Below, piece after piece: positions 18,798 to 29,280 of a stretch of 33,616 bases of DNA; the stretch's first letter is position 1, and every line of letters starts with the position of its first letter. Made by a program: the position numbers and the translations under genes. The notes beneath the pieces were generated by a model that was not told the DNA's origin, did no database searches, and saw nothing but the letters and a program-made list of their open reading frames with translations. The stretch comes from Hofstenia miamia (taxonomy: Eukaryota; Xenacoelomorpha; Acoela; Hofsteniidae): NCBI GenBank assembly GCA_900660155.1, contig CABFPE010000283.1:1-33616 (forward strand), read 5' to 3'.

Positions 18798-21700
18798 TTA
18801 AATGTCTTTCTCAGTTGTGAGCATCTTTTTATGTCTTAAAAATGATGGATTCTTTAGAGATTTTGATATTGTACACATACTCCTTAGTTCATTTAATTTT
18901 TCATTAAATATATCATAGTGCTTCTGGTATAGGCACAGTCCTTTTATTGCTATCATTAATGTCATTATTGTGTCAATTCTACTTGTGTGTGCCAAAACAG
19001 GATGGATTTCTATGTTGATCTCAGTGACTTCTATATTGATGCTTCATCATAGAAAGCACTTATATTTTCCAATACTTCTTCTCTGGTAATCATTTCCAGC
19101 TCTTTTTCCTAGTCTTATCATTGCAATAATTTCCACACATTGCATCACATCATAATATTTGTACTGTGAACTCCATAGCTCTCCCCACACAATATCATTT
19201 ATTCCTGAAAACAGTATAACTGTTTGCATTGTTCTTTTTTCAATTTCTTCTCGAACCTTTTGTATCTGCTTATGTATTGGCTCTCCTTCTCTATATAGAT
19301 CACATGGTGTAACTTGTCCTTCTATATAGACTCTTTCTTTATTGTTATTTCTCAGCAAAATTTCTTTAGACTTTTTGTATCTCTTGTCATTCACTGTCTT
19401 TTCTGCTTCTTGTTGTGTATTGAGGTAAGTATTCTCTTCATACCACAATGCTTTAGCAGCCTTCTTATCTTTTAACCTCCATGTTGGTAATAGCATCAGT
19501 ATTGAAATTGTTGGTGGCTGTGTGCATTTTAAGAGTGTAGTTAATGTTTTTTCTTCTATCACCTTATATGTACCTTGCATTTCCACAGTTGTCACCATTC
19601 CAAAGGTTGCTGGATAATTATTTTTGGCTTTCTTAATATTTTCTGAGAACATATTCATTAGGCTGTTCTTCATCAGATGTTGTGCAGTCTCCAGTCTTAT
19701 TACCATCTTAGAAGTGATGCATTCAATATCTACCATGATTTGGTTCTGAGGTTGCAACATTTCTTGAATCTCTTTTTGTGTGAATGCTTCTGTACATAAT
19801 ATTTTAATCAGTAATTTTGTTTCACATTCATAAACTTCACCAAATATTCTTTGTACTATGTTATTTGTGCACTCCCTTCATACTGTGATTTCAACTCGCA
19901 ATCTTTCATCATCTGTATCCACTCATGAAATTTCACTTGGCTCTTGCTCTCCCCATTTTTCCATGTTGACTTTTTCAATCACTCTTTGAGTATTCAGGGT
20001 TAATGCAATTTCTGTTGACTGCAGTAGTGTGTCCTCCATTTGCATTTCTTCTTGGCTTTTACTCACCATTTCAAAATTTCAATAGGGCAGTTTTGTCCTT
20101 CTCCTCTCATCATTTCTGATTGTTTGATTATTTTTGTGTACACACACTGTGGATAATCTTTAAGATATTTTCATATCTCTCTAGTTATCATTTTGTGTAC
20201 TATTCTTTCTTCTATTAGTTTTATTGTTTCCAGTGTTTCTGCGTCTCTTTTCATCAAATTTCTCATTGTTAACCAAGGTTGTTGCTTTAATGACCTGAGC
20301 TTAGTGTTTGATGTCACACCCCACACATATTTCTTTGTTTCATATGTCAATATATCAACTTCACTTGGGCATATACCAGTCTTATTAGCAAGTTTGATTA
20401 CACTTGGTCTTCCTAGTGTACGTTGTTGCATTAATAATCTGGTAAAGTGTTTCTCTAATCTCTGCTGTATTTTCTTTGTCAGTGATAGAGGCAACATCTC
20501 AACATTTTGTAACATCCACTGTTTTATATTTGTCAGTATGGGTGCAATAGCTATCTCATATTTCTTATTTTTAGCTATCTGCCTTCTTTCTTTTTTTTCA
20601 TTATCAGTAGTAACAATTTCTCATTGTTTGTTAATGCTATTGCCAACAACCATATCACTGTCCTTACTCTAATGTCAGGTGCATTAATTTCTTCAAACAA
20701 CCATGTTTTAAAGTTTCTTTTGCTTCCATTTTGTGTGCTCTTTTGGCCTTGTGTAACACAGCCTCTGTTGACTTGTGGTATTTTTTTCATTGGTTATGTT
20801 ATGTCAATCAGCAGCCATTCTTCTTGAACCAGCTTTTCTGCTTTAATTTCTGACCACACTTGTGCTATCTTTCATAAGTGTTCAGGTGTTTGATTTAGAC
20901 TGCATTTCAGAAATATATTCCCTGTCTTTTCTAAATTATTGTCTGTTCCCAATAGTTATATTGTTCTGGTTTGGTAATACATATAAATTGCTATTTTGGT
21001 TCGATCATTATTCTCTGAGCTGGCACCATTTGGTTAATCTGCAGATCCATCTTAATGAGGTCAGATATTTTTAGTTTTCCACTATCCAACATGAAGAGAT
21101 TTTCTAACTTTATCTCCATCTCTTTGATAAACTCTGGAATTTCCTCTTGTTTTTGGGACACTTAATTATTACTCTTGTTTTGTGTCTCTTGGCTATCTTC
21201 AATGTTTCCTCAATATTTGTCTGCAACTTTTTCTAGCTGATTTCACTATTTTTGATGAAGTATATTACTGTTAGATGATTTTTGTCTAGGTTCACCTGTT
21301 CACACTCTCTTATTATCTTCTCTCTATTTTGGTGAGTTTCTGTACATCTTTTAGAGTGAACTGTTTATCAAATGTTATGTGTAACATACTCTTAAAGTAT
21401 GGGCCATTGAATTCCTCTTTCATTTCTGTTGTGTATACAATTATTGCATTACATGTAGGCTGATTCTTTTTATCAATCACTATGGGTATTGCTAGACTCT
21501 TGTTCTCTTTTGTAGACATATTTTCTCTGATTAATGCTTTTCTTTCTGGCGACAAATTATCATATGAGTTATACCTCATCTTTCTATTTGTAATAAAATA
21601 TGGATGTATCTGCTCTTTGCCTACTTTTGTCATTCAGCTTTCTTTTTCTTCTGACTGAGACGATTTTGTTGTTGTTGATACTTGCCTATATGAAAATATT

Positions 21701-22332
21701 CCTGAACTTTCTGTTGTTGTTGGGAACAAGCTTGTTGAAGGATGTTCTGAAGTATCCATGTCAGAGTCATCACTTATTGGCTGGGTTTCCCAATCTTTCA
21801 TGGTAATAAATGCTGTTTCCTCTTTGCCCTTTAGTTGGCATCAAGTACTGCTAGATGTTGAAGGGGAGTGTGCATATTTCTGTGTCTCCAACCTCACATC
21901 CTTTAATTGATGATCAGTATCTTGATGATGGCCCTCTTTTATCCACCTGCCCTTTAAATGGCATTTTGGTGAGGGGGATCTTTTTGCCACTGTCTCCATT
22001 CTCATACCCTTTAATTGGTAATCAGATTGCAGAGACCTCCTTCTTATTCTACATCTTTTATTAGTTGGTGTTAGATACTCCATCCTCATACCCTTTAATT
22101 GGTAATCAGATTACAGAGCTCATCGAATTTGCCTTCTCTTGCTACTAGGTGGTGAGTGCTCCATCGTCATGCCCTTTAATTGGCAATCAGATTGCAGAGA
22201 CCTAGTTTTCATTGTAGTGCTAGTTGATGTTTCCTCCATCCTCACGCCCTTTAATTGACAATCAGATTGCAGAGTCCTTCTTCTGAGCACTCTTCTGGCT
22301 TTCATTGGTGATTGTTCCATTGTTCTTTTCAT
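18798..22332 (-). pseudogene. Additional 3' ORF of the retroelement (QLKG-repeat protein), broken
   Basis: Downstream of integrase a second coding region begins at ATG 22332, overlapping the end of the pol frame by about 70 bp in another phase. It has an Arg-rich start (KARRVLRRR), then the QLKG repeats, an acidic Ser/Thr-rich linker, and a long hydrophilic part. One frame serves 22332-20575; after an A-rich run at about 20590 the protein-like reading continues in another frame (20515-20171), and then in a third (19760-18798), so at least two frameshifts and several stops (22120, 22111, 21841, 21634) break it. It is not an envelope-like protein, since no membrane anchor is seen. A segment near 19220 reads TVILFSGINDIVWGE, reminiscent of the GxND block of SGNH esterases, but without a clear GDS block. 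Function unknown. Confidence 0.55.
21827..22290 (-). repeat. In-frame coding minisatellite encoding QLKG(V/M)RME units
   Basis: Seven copies of a core whose plus-strand form is CCCTTTAATTGG(C/T)AATCAG start at 21827, 21899, 21950, 22007, 22091, 22172 and 22247. The spacings are 72, 51, 57, 84, 81 and 75, all multiples of three. Translated on the minus strand, the best copies read LQSDCQLKGVRME. The spacers differ in sequence and length but keep the frame, which argues that the repeat was selected as protein. Confidence 0.8.
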
Positions 22333-24214
22333 TTTCCCTAAATTCAGTTACTAAACTAATATCCCATATTTTGGGGTTATATCTTGTTTTATTTCTTACT
22401 GCCCTCTGGGTAATTACTCTTCTTATAACTCCAGGTTCATCATTTTTGGGTCTATATTCTTCTTGGAACTTCTCTTCATGAACACTATCCAAATCATCCA
22501 TTTCAGCATATATTCTGTCATTCTTGTATAATTTTAAATTCTCCATTTTCATTAAGCATAGTTTGCTCTATATTTACTGTTGCTTTTGAAAGTGCAATAC
22601 CCTTCTCTTGTTAAGTTTATAATTATTATTTGGTAGTGTTTGTATGATAGTGAATGGCCCTGACCACTGTGTTTTTAATTTTCTTACTTGGTTTACATCT
22701 TGTGTTCTCATTAACATGTATGCATAAACCTTATCCCCTTCCCTGTGTGGTTTCCTGTAGATTTTCTTGTTAAAATTTCTTTCTTGTCTTTTTGTGTTGT
22801 GACACAATGCTTCATGTACCCCTGTAATTTGATCTTTGATCTTCCTTATATATTCATTATCTGGTTTTTCAGAGTATGAGTGCTATTGCATTGATATCAG
22901 TGTTGCCACTTCTCTTCCATACATAGCTTTGTATGGAGTCATTCCTGTTGTTGAGTGCACCAAGGTGTTATAGAAATATTCTACCATTTCTATAACCTCT
23001 CTCCAATCTCTACCTCTAACTCATGATGTTATTACTCGTATTAATTTAATCATTGTTCTATTTAACCTTTCAACAGCTCCATTTGCCTGTGGGTGATATG
23101 CTGTTGTTTTTTCAGTTAAGATTTTCATCAGTTTAGTCATTTCTTCAAATAGTTTGCTTTCAAACTGCACTCCTCTGTCAGATACTATTGTTTGCATTGG
23201 TCCAAATTTCAATATCCATTCTTTCATTATTTTCTCTGCTACTATTTTTGCTGTTGTTGAATCTAATGGGATCATCCGTGCATACTTTGTAAAATTATCA
23301 ACTAACACTAGTATGTATTGATAACCTTCATTGTCCTGTGATAATTTTTCCAAATCTACATGCATGATTTCATTTGGTGTGGTCGCTATTATTTTCTCCA
23401 GTGGTGCCGTCTGTATCAGAAAATGGCTCTTGTTATTTATTAGGCAAGTTGTACACTTATTAATTATGTCTTCCACTGTTTTTCTAATACCTGTTGTTAT
23501 AAATCTTGCATTAAACGTCTTTTCCATTTGAATTATTCCAATATGTCCATTCTCATGTACCTTTCTCACCAATTCTCTTTTATAGTACTCAGGAATTGCT
23601 ATCCTTAGTGTTTTTCCTTCTACATATAAAAGTCCATTATTATTTATCTTCCACCTATATCTCTGGAAATAACTGCTAGCTTCTTTTCCCAGGATCCATT
23701 TTTCATTACGCACTTTTTCTATTATCTCTTTAAGAATAATATCTGTTTGTTGTTTTTCAATTATGTTGCTCTTGGTTATCCCCTCTTTAATTGTTATGGG
23801 CATTATTGTATTCCCCTTCTTATCTGCGTTAATCTTGGGTAATTCTCTATACTCATTATGCAGTAAGAATTGAAATTGTTTTTTCTCACCATCTATTTTT
23901 TCAATATCTCTTTGATATTCTGGTAATGCTGTCCAAAAGTCTGCATTTTTGTGCAGTGTTCCTTTTCAGTGTTCTATTGTAAACTTGAATTCATTAAGGT
24001 ATTCAATCCATCTTGACACTATTGATGACTTATCACCTGAAAACTTTTTTAACCATGCTAGTCCACTATTATCAGTTCTTACTTTAAAACTTTGTCCTGT
24101 TAAAAAATACTGAAATTTTTTAATGCTTTCCACTAATGCCAACATTTCCAGTTTAGTTGATCCATAGTTTTCTTCACTCTGTTTCAATTTTCTACTGAAA
24201 AACTGTATCTCTTA
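22262..24214 (-). pseudogene. Retroelement pol fragment: RNase H and integrase
   Basis: A single frame with a few stops. RNase H (24214-23940): YGSTKLEMLALV, the FKVRTDNSGLAWL strand with the catalytic Asp, and an IEH-stop-KGTLHKNAD end. Integrase (about 23800-22574): an HHCC zinc-binding motif (HENGH ... CTTC, about 23560-23440), a DDE core with Asp in IMHVDLEKL, Asp in IVSDRGVQFES and Glu in GAVERLNR, the downstream FYNTLVHSTTGMTPYKAMYG motif, and a GPY/F-like module KLKTQWSGPFTIIQ at about 22650. A charged tail extends to 22262. In-frame stops occur at 23966, about 23019, about 22883 and 22574. It performs reverse-transcript RNA removal and DNA insertion in intact relatives. Reverse transcriptase is absent upstream. 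Confidence 0.9.
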
Positions 24215-24270
24215 AATTGTACACATTTAATCTAAATTGTATATATGCTTTTTTCTTGATTAAAACTAAA

Positions 24271-24500
24271 TTACAAATGTTGAATTATTAGAACTTAATT
24301 TTTTTAATTGCTTTTGCAATTCATTGAATGGAATAATTTAGATGTAATAATTTTTTTAACAAACAATGTGAATTACAAATGTTGAATTATTAGAAATTTA
24401 TTTTTTTTAAATTGCTTTTGCAATTGATTGAATGGAATTATTTAGACATAATATTTTTTTTAACTAACAATGCAAATTATGAATGTTGAATTATTATTGA
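24271..24500 (+). repeat. AT-rich tandem repeat, about 103-bp period
   Basis: TTACAAATGTTGAATTATTA recurs at 24271, 24373 and, diverged, 24478. Between copies, TTGCTTTTGCAATT and TTGAATGGAAT words recur in register. The array starts close to the truncated end of the retroelement. Confidence 0.75.
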
Positions 24501-24599
24501 AACTCAAATTGATTGTAGACACTCTGTGATGCATACAATCATGAAAACAAAGCCTATAAACCAAATAAATTTTAGGAATAGTGTGTAAGTCGAGAAAAG

Positions 24600-24880
24600 C
24601 AATCAAAGTCGGAAAACTCATGTAATGTATACAGCCATGTAAAGTCATAAAAACAAGAAAGAGTGAAAAAAAACATGGAAAATTAAAGAAAAGATGCATC
24701 AGTCAACAAACATAGACAATCTGAAAAATTGTGTGTGATTCAATAAACACATATCAGTCTACAAATGTGTTCAAAAATTGAACAATGTGGAAAAGTTGTG
24801 AAAAGATGCATTGGTCAGCAAATGTGTACAACCTGAAAAATTCATATAAAATATAAAGAAGTGTAAGGAAAAGATCACTG
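24600..24880 (+). repeat. Degenerate tandem repeat, about 110-bp period
   Basis: AAGATGCATCAGTCAACAAA followed by CAATCTGAAAAATTG at 24691 recurs as AAGATGCATTGGTCAGCAAA followed by CAACCTGAAAAATTC at 24803. Further half-matches occur before and after. This looks like an older array next to the one at 24271. Confidence 0.5.
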
Positions 24881-26291
24881 TGTAAAATCTAATATATAAC
24901 AATTTTGTATTTTGAAAACAAGTTTGTATATATGTTTTATTAATATCATTGCATGAATAAATTTTAGGAAGCAAATTTTTAGTTTTATACATAAACCATG
25001 TTTTACTCTTTCTGAAAATGTAGGTTGCTTTTATTATGTATTGTGCCTTTAAGTATAGCAAATATTTTCCCTGTTTTGTGAGAAATGAATTCAATTTAAG
25101 GAATTTTTTTACAATGAAATATCAATGTATTTGAAAAACAATGTGCATCCTTTTGCATGTAATGATGGAAATTTTTTGCAGCATGGTATTATAAAACACG
25201 TGGTGGTAAGCCATGTGAATAATGTGTGGTATAGCAACCAAAATCATGTAACATCACTATAGCAAAACACACCATGAATGTAAACTAAATTGAGCCATCA
25301 TGATATGTATATGTTGGCCCTAACATGAATCACTATTTAAAACCCATTAGTGGTGCTGACAGCTAGGTGTGTCACTAATTAAAATACATTAGCAGCTGTA
25401 AAAAAAACATTTGTCAAGTAGTAGATGAGTCACTAAAATAATTCCTCCATTAACCCTGACCTCGCACTTGACCAATCAGAATAGGTGTTACCAACCTAAC
25501 TCACAATCAATCAAAATCATTTTTGTGCATTCTCCTTACTGTGGCCATAACTACTGGCAACCCACTTAACTTCATTAGATTTTAAAAAAATGAGAAGACC
25601 AAGGCATGGAAAAGAGGGAAGAACCAAGGTCATCTGTAAGAATTGAATAATCTGAAAGCAAGGATCCGATGCATCACAAAGAGGATGAAAACCATTTTAT
25701 GTTAAAAAGAACATGTTGTCTATTCTTAAACAATAAAGAAGAGGTATCTCCATTGAAGTAGAGATGAGTTGGCATAAATATATATGTTTAGTCAAGCAAG
25801 ACTGTAAGGAAGGAACAGACGTAGAAATGGAAACCAAAAAAGTGTTCACATCAGCTCAAATATTATCAGACCATCATAAATTAGTAGCAGTGATAGGATG
25901 TGCATTCTTTTTAAAATTATGGACTGAAGCTGCAGAGATAAATGAACGCATCCAAAGAGGATGACATGTAGACGTGGATTGAAAATGTTCCAATCAATAT
26001 CCAATCGAATCAATAAAAATTATATGAATCAATTCAAAATGAATACATATGGTCAGGAGTTTCTGTAAACTACAGTAGTGATTTATTCAGATTGAAAATA
26101 AGCATAACTCTAAAAGAATATCTGAAATCCAATTAGCTCCTATAGTGTAACATATATCATCAGATGTGTACAAAATAGTTGTGAGTTTATTGCAAATTTT
26201 TAAAAATTTACCATAAATATGAATGAATTTACTTGTTAGTCAGTATTTGTGATCAAAATCAATCCATGAATATCCATAAAAAATTTCTGAT
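24881..26291 (+). other. Intergenic, no secure gene
   Basis: AT-rich spacer. A 66-codon plus-strand frame at 25764-25964 (with GTDVEMETKKVFTSAQIL) is slightly more protein-like than its surroundings but has no recognisable domain or supported splice sites. I leave it unassigned. Confidence 0.35.
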
Positions 26292-26477
26292 TCATATCCA
26301 GTAGATAACCAAGGATTGGTAACCTTGACTGGAGAACTGTATTGGAGAAGAAACCTGCTCTAGAGCAACAGAATGTTGAGCATCTGAGTGCGCATTTGAT
26401 GTTAGAACAGGAACAGCGGCGGATCTTCCAGGTAGTGAATTGTTTGGAGCACCTGACAGATAAAGTTGGCTAGTCAT
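26292..26477 (-). CDS. Possible first coding exon of an unknown gene (minus strand)
   Basis: A GC-richer island in AT-rich surroundings encodes a Ser/Pro/Gln-rich, probably unstructured peptide starting MTSQLYLSGAPNN. The ATG at 26477 has A at -3 (ACAATGA), and an in-frame TAA lies shortly upstream, so it would be a genuine start. A donor-like CAAG|GTTACC at about 26320 or CAG|GTTTCT at about 26360 could end the exon. No following exon was found on this strand, and no domain is recognisable. It may equally be a chance open frame or a repeat fragment. Confidence 0.3.
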   Translation of the reverse strand: MTSQLYLSGAPNNSLPGRSAAVPVLTSNAHSDAQHSVALEQVSSPIQFSSQGYQSLVIYWI

Positions 26478-27600
26478 TGTTGAGCATCCATTTGATTAAG
26501 TTTCTCTGTGATTTTGTTAAAAAGGCATAGCATTAGAAGAAATTTAAACAATGCTATGTGACTTCATCAAATAACTAGTGAAAGTGTGGCATAGATTATA
26601 CACTATGCTTAACTGTAAGTGAAACAGGTTTTTACAAATTTATATATTTTAAAATTGATAGATTAACTGGCTCATCATCAATTGTTTAAATGCTATTGGT
26701 TTACTATACAATGCAAAAAAAAATTTGTTGGTAGACAACTGTTCAAGAGTCAAAATTTTGTAAAAAAATTTATCCCATATGTCAATTTATAGAGAGAAAA
26801 ATGAAGTAGATGCATTTGAATTTAATTTCATGAAAATGGCAACTAGCAGATATTCAATTACATCATCAATACTAATTGGTTAACACTAATACTATGAAAT
26901 AATGTAAAGATCATATCATTTGAATTTCTCAAGTCAATTTTGCATTTAATGAATTTAAGAGTTAAGTCGTGCAAACAAAGGAAATACCTTTAATTATTGA
27001 ATATTGAAGAAGATCAAGCCAAATTTTTTCCGGCAATTTGTGTAATAGACGCTCGGCTAAATTCATCCGTAAGTTTTATCTATATTTGATTTTTAAACGC
27101 TGGAGGCCCAAAAACGCATTTATGAAAGAAACAATATTTATTTCAAGTTTTAACACGTAATTGATTATGGTATTTTGTTTTGCTGTTACAGGGCTACAAC
27201 AATTTGTGCTACAATTTCTTGTAATGGTTTTTGGAAAATTTGAGCAGTCTCTACGAGGGAAGCAGCAGAAACAACCAGTTGAATGAGGTAATAATGTGTA
27301 CTAAGGACCAACAAACGAATGAGTGTCATGACAATAAAGAAGTATTACAGAAAGATTTACTTTTCTTTTCACTAGTGATTAATTTGAAGTTTTATTTACT
27401 AATAAACCATAACACACGTTACACACACATTGAATTAAATAAATTCCTCATGTGCAAAATGCAGATATTTCAAATCACCACTAGTAGTCCCCACTAATGA
27501 GTGAGGAATTATTAAATAATATAGCTCGAATCAATACACACTCTCACAAAGAGTTATAGTTACTTAAATCTGCTAATAATTTTTCATCTAACCCTATACA
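26478..27600 (+). other. Intergenic, no gene seen
   Basis: AT-rich sequence. A donor-like CCGTAAGT at about 27068 follows a short GC-richer patch, but no open exon ends there convincingly. The 88-codon frame at 27231-27497 has no motif. Confidence 0.4.
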
Positions 27601-27935
27601 GCCATTATTAAGGCTGGCTAAGAAAGTATGTTTCTTTTTTGGCTGTGAGCATTAGTAAACTAATGCCCATGTTCCATAGATTTCCTCTAGCATCTATAAG
27701 CGCTCTCTGCAATATCAGGATCATAAATACGTTCAACCAGGAGTGCGTGTTGTCCACATGACACAGTATGAGCTTGTCTGGTTTACTGCTACTAACTGCT
27801 TCAACCGCTAATATAATCTAACAATATTAGAACCTCTTCTTCTATTGCCACCCCTATTATTATTTTAGCAATTCTATCACTAACACGTGTAATGTCTGCC
27901 GTGTTCAAAATGAAAAGCTTGATTTACTTAATGGG
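27601..27935 (-). pseudogene. Coding-like decayed segment, family unknown
   Basis: Composition is more balanced than its flanks, and protein-like stretches appear on the minus strand in changing frames: a run containing TADITRVSDRIAKII, then a run with HALLVERIYDPDIAESAYRC that is followed by two stops. The alternation of plausible peptide and stops is what an old transposon or gene relic looks like, but I cannot name the family. Confidence 0.3.
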
Positions 27936-29048
27936 CGTTTCAAAACCAATCATGTTTAATCTAATTTTACTAAGCCAAATTTTGTATGTAATGATTAAAG
28001 CACAATAAGTATGCAATATGTTGAAGATAATGTAATTTTTAACAAAAAACAACAGATCCATGAATGTACAGTTAGAAACAAAAACAAAAAGCAAAGCAAC
28101 AAAATACAAAAGCTTTGATTGAATGTCAAAAATTTTCTCATCATTAGATACGTTTTCTATTGACACATGTTGAATTAGTGAACTGCATTGGCAGAGACTA
28201 ATGCTATATTTTTTAGAATATAAATTTTATGCAAAATGTTTAACGCCCTTGGTTATAAATAAACTATATTTTCAACTGCCAAAAATCTTGACAGGCACTT
28301 ATCTCATTTTAAATATTTTCAAATAAAATGAGAAATTTCCAATATTGAAGCCAAAGTGTTACAAAAATTTGAGATTAATTTCAATAAAACTTTACAAGGA
28401 CAAAGTTGTTGACATCAGGGTTAGCAAAAAGTGTATTTTTTCTAACAAAAAATCGTTTTAAATGTTAAAACAATGTTTTTTTGTTCTTAGACAGGTCAAC
28501 ATCAAGGTACTAAACTTTCACTGAAAATGTATATAGTAGCAAATATTGAATTATGATAAACATATCACCATTTATTTTTCGTTGCATGCACATAAACAAA
28601 CGCAGGTTTAAAGGTTTTTGCAGTATAAATTCGGTTATGAAAGAAAAATGAACGAAACCTAAAAATTATTTCCCCAAATTTCCATAAAGTACTAAATAAA
28701 TATGAAAAAAAACATTTAGAAGAAGCATTGCAAAAAACAGTTGTTTTAAACAGTATTTAAAACATGCCAATCCTGGTTGACACAGCAACACATAATATCA
28801 CAATTTTTGCAAGTCCTAAACATAGTGTGGGGGTCTGGGTAAAAAGTTCAGCGTTTTGACTTTTTTTTGATACCAAACTAAAATTTAAATTTTAGTGAAA
28901 CTACGCGTATATACAATTGATAAAAAAGTTTGTCCAAATGGATTCCATCTCTTAATTCATAAAATAATATATTAAAATAATGCAAATGTGTTACAAAAAT
29001 ATTTTCAACACTGTAGAAATATATAAGATTAAACTTCATAAAAATTCT
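27936..29048 (+). other. Spacer 3' of the zinc-finger exon, no gene seen
   Basis: AT-rich. The 80-codon minus-strand frame at 27924-28166 is hydrophobic but featureless. The 3' UTR of the zinc-finger gene may extend into this region. Confidence 0.4.
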
Positions 29049-29280
29049 TTAAGAATTATCAGAATAAAAAACAGTAATACGATATGATTTCAGGTGACTA
29101 GAATTAGAGCACTGGTGATCACACTGATCATATTTAAATGGCTTAATGCCAAAACGCTTTAACTGATGTGCTTGAAGATTACTATGTTGATAGCATGAAT
29201 AATCACATTTGTCACTTTTAAAAGGTTTTATATCAGAGTGTGCAAACTTATGTCTCAACTGACTCAAACTAGAAAATTTC
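29049..29280 (-). pseudogene. Decayed C-terminal zinc fingers
   Basis: Beyond the stop of the main finger frame (TGA at 29264-29266) the homology continues in another phase. Compared with the preceding finger, a one-base deletion near 29278 produces the frameshift. The remaining fingers have lost ligands: KPFKSDKC and KPFKYDQC replace the first Cys by Ser and Tyr, and the second His is replaced in two fingers (HQLKRF, SYRITVF). These fingers were once part of the array and are now outside the product. Confidence 0.75.

Larger units (their letters stand above)
18664..24214 (-). mobile_element. Ty3-type LTR retroelement, 5'-truncated, with an extra 3' reading frame
   Basis: On the minus strand the order is RNase H, integrase with GPY/F-like C-terminus, a 3.5-kb additional coding region, polypurine tract and LTR start. 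The order RNase H then integrase identifies a Ty3/gypsy-type (or related) element rather than Ty1/copia. Gag, protease, reverse transcriptase and the 5' LTR are missing: homology ends at about 24214, next to AT-rich tandem repeats. Several stops and frameshifts show it is not active. Confidence 0.85.

Noticed and set aside
20193..20672. 159-codon plus-strand open frame with apparent membrane segments, and similar ones up to 22064
   Set aside because: These are antisense shadows of the retroelement's extra ORF; its Lys/Glu-rich codons read as Phe/Leu/Ser on the other strand.
21827..22290. The regular repeat array as a CRISPR array
   Set aside because: The units are diverged, spacers vary from about 30 to 65 bp, spacings keep a reading frame, and the host is eukaryotic.
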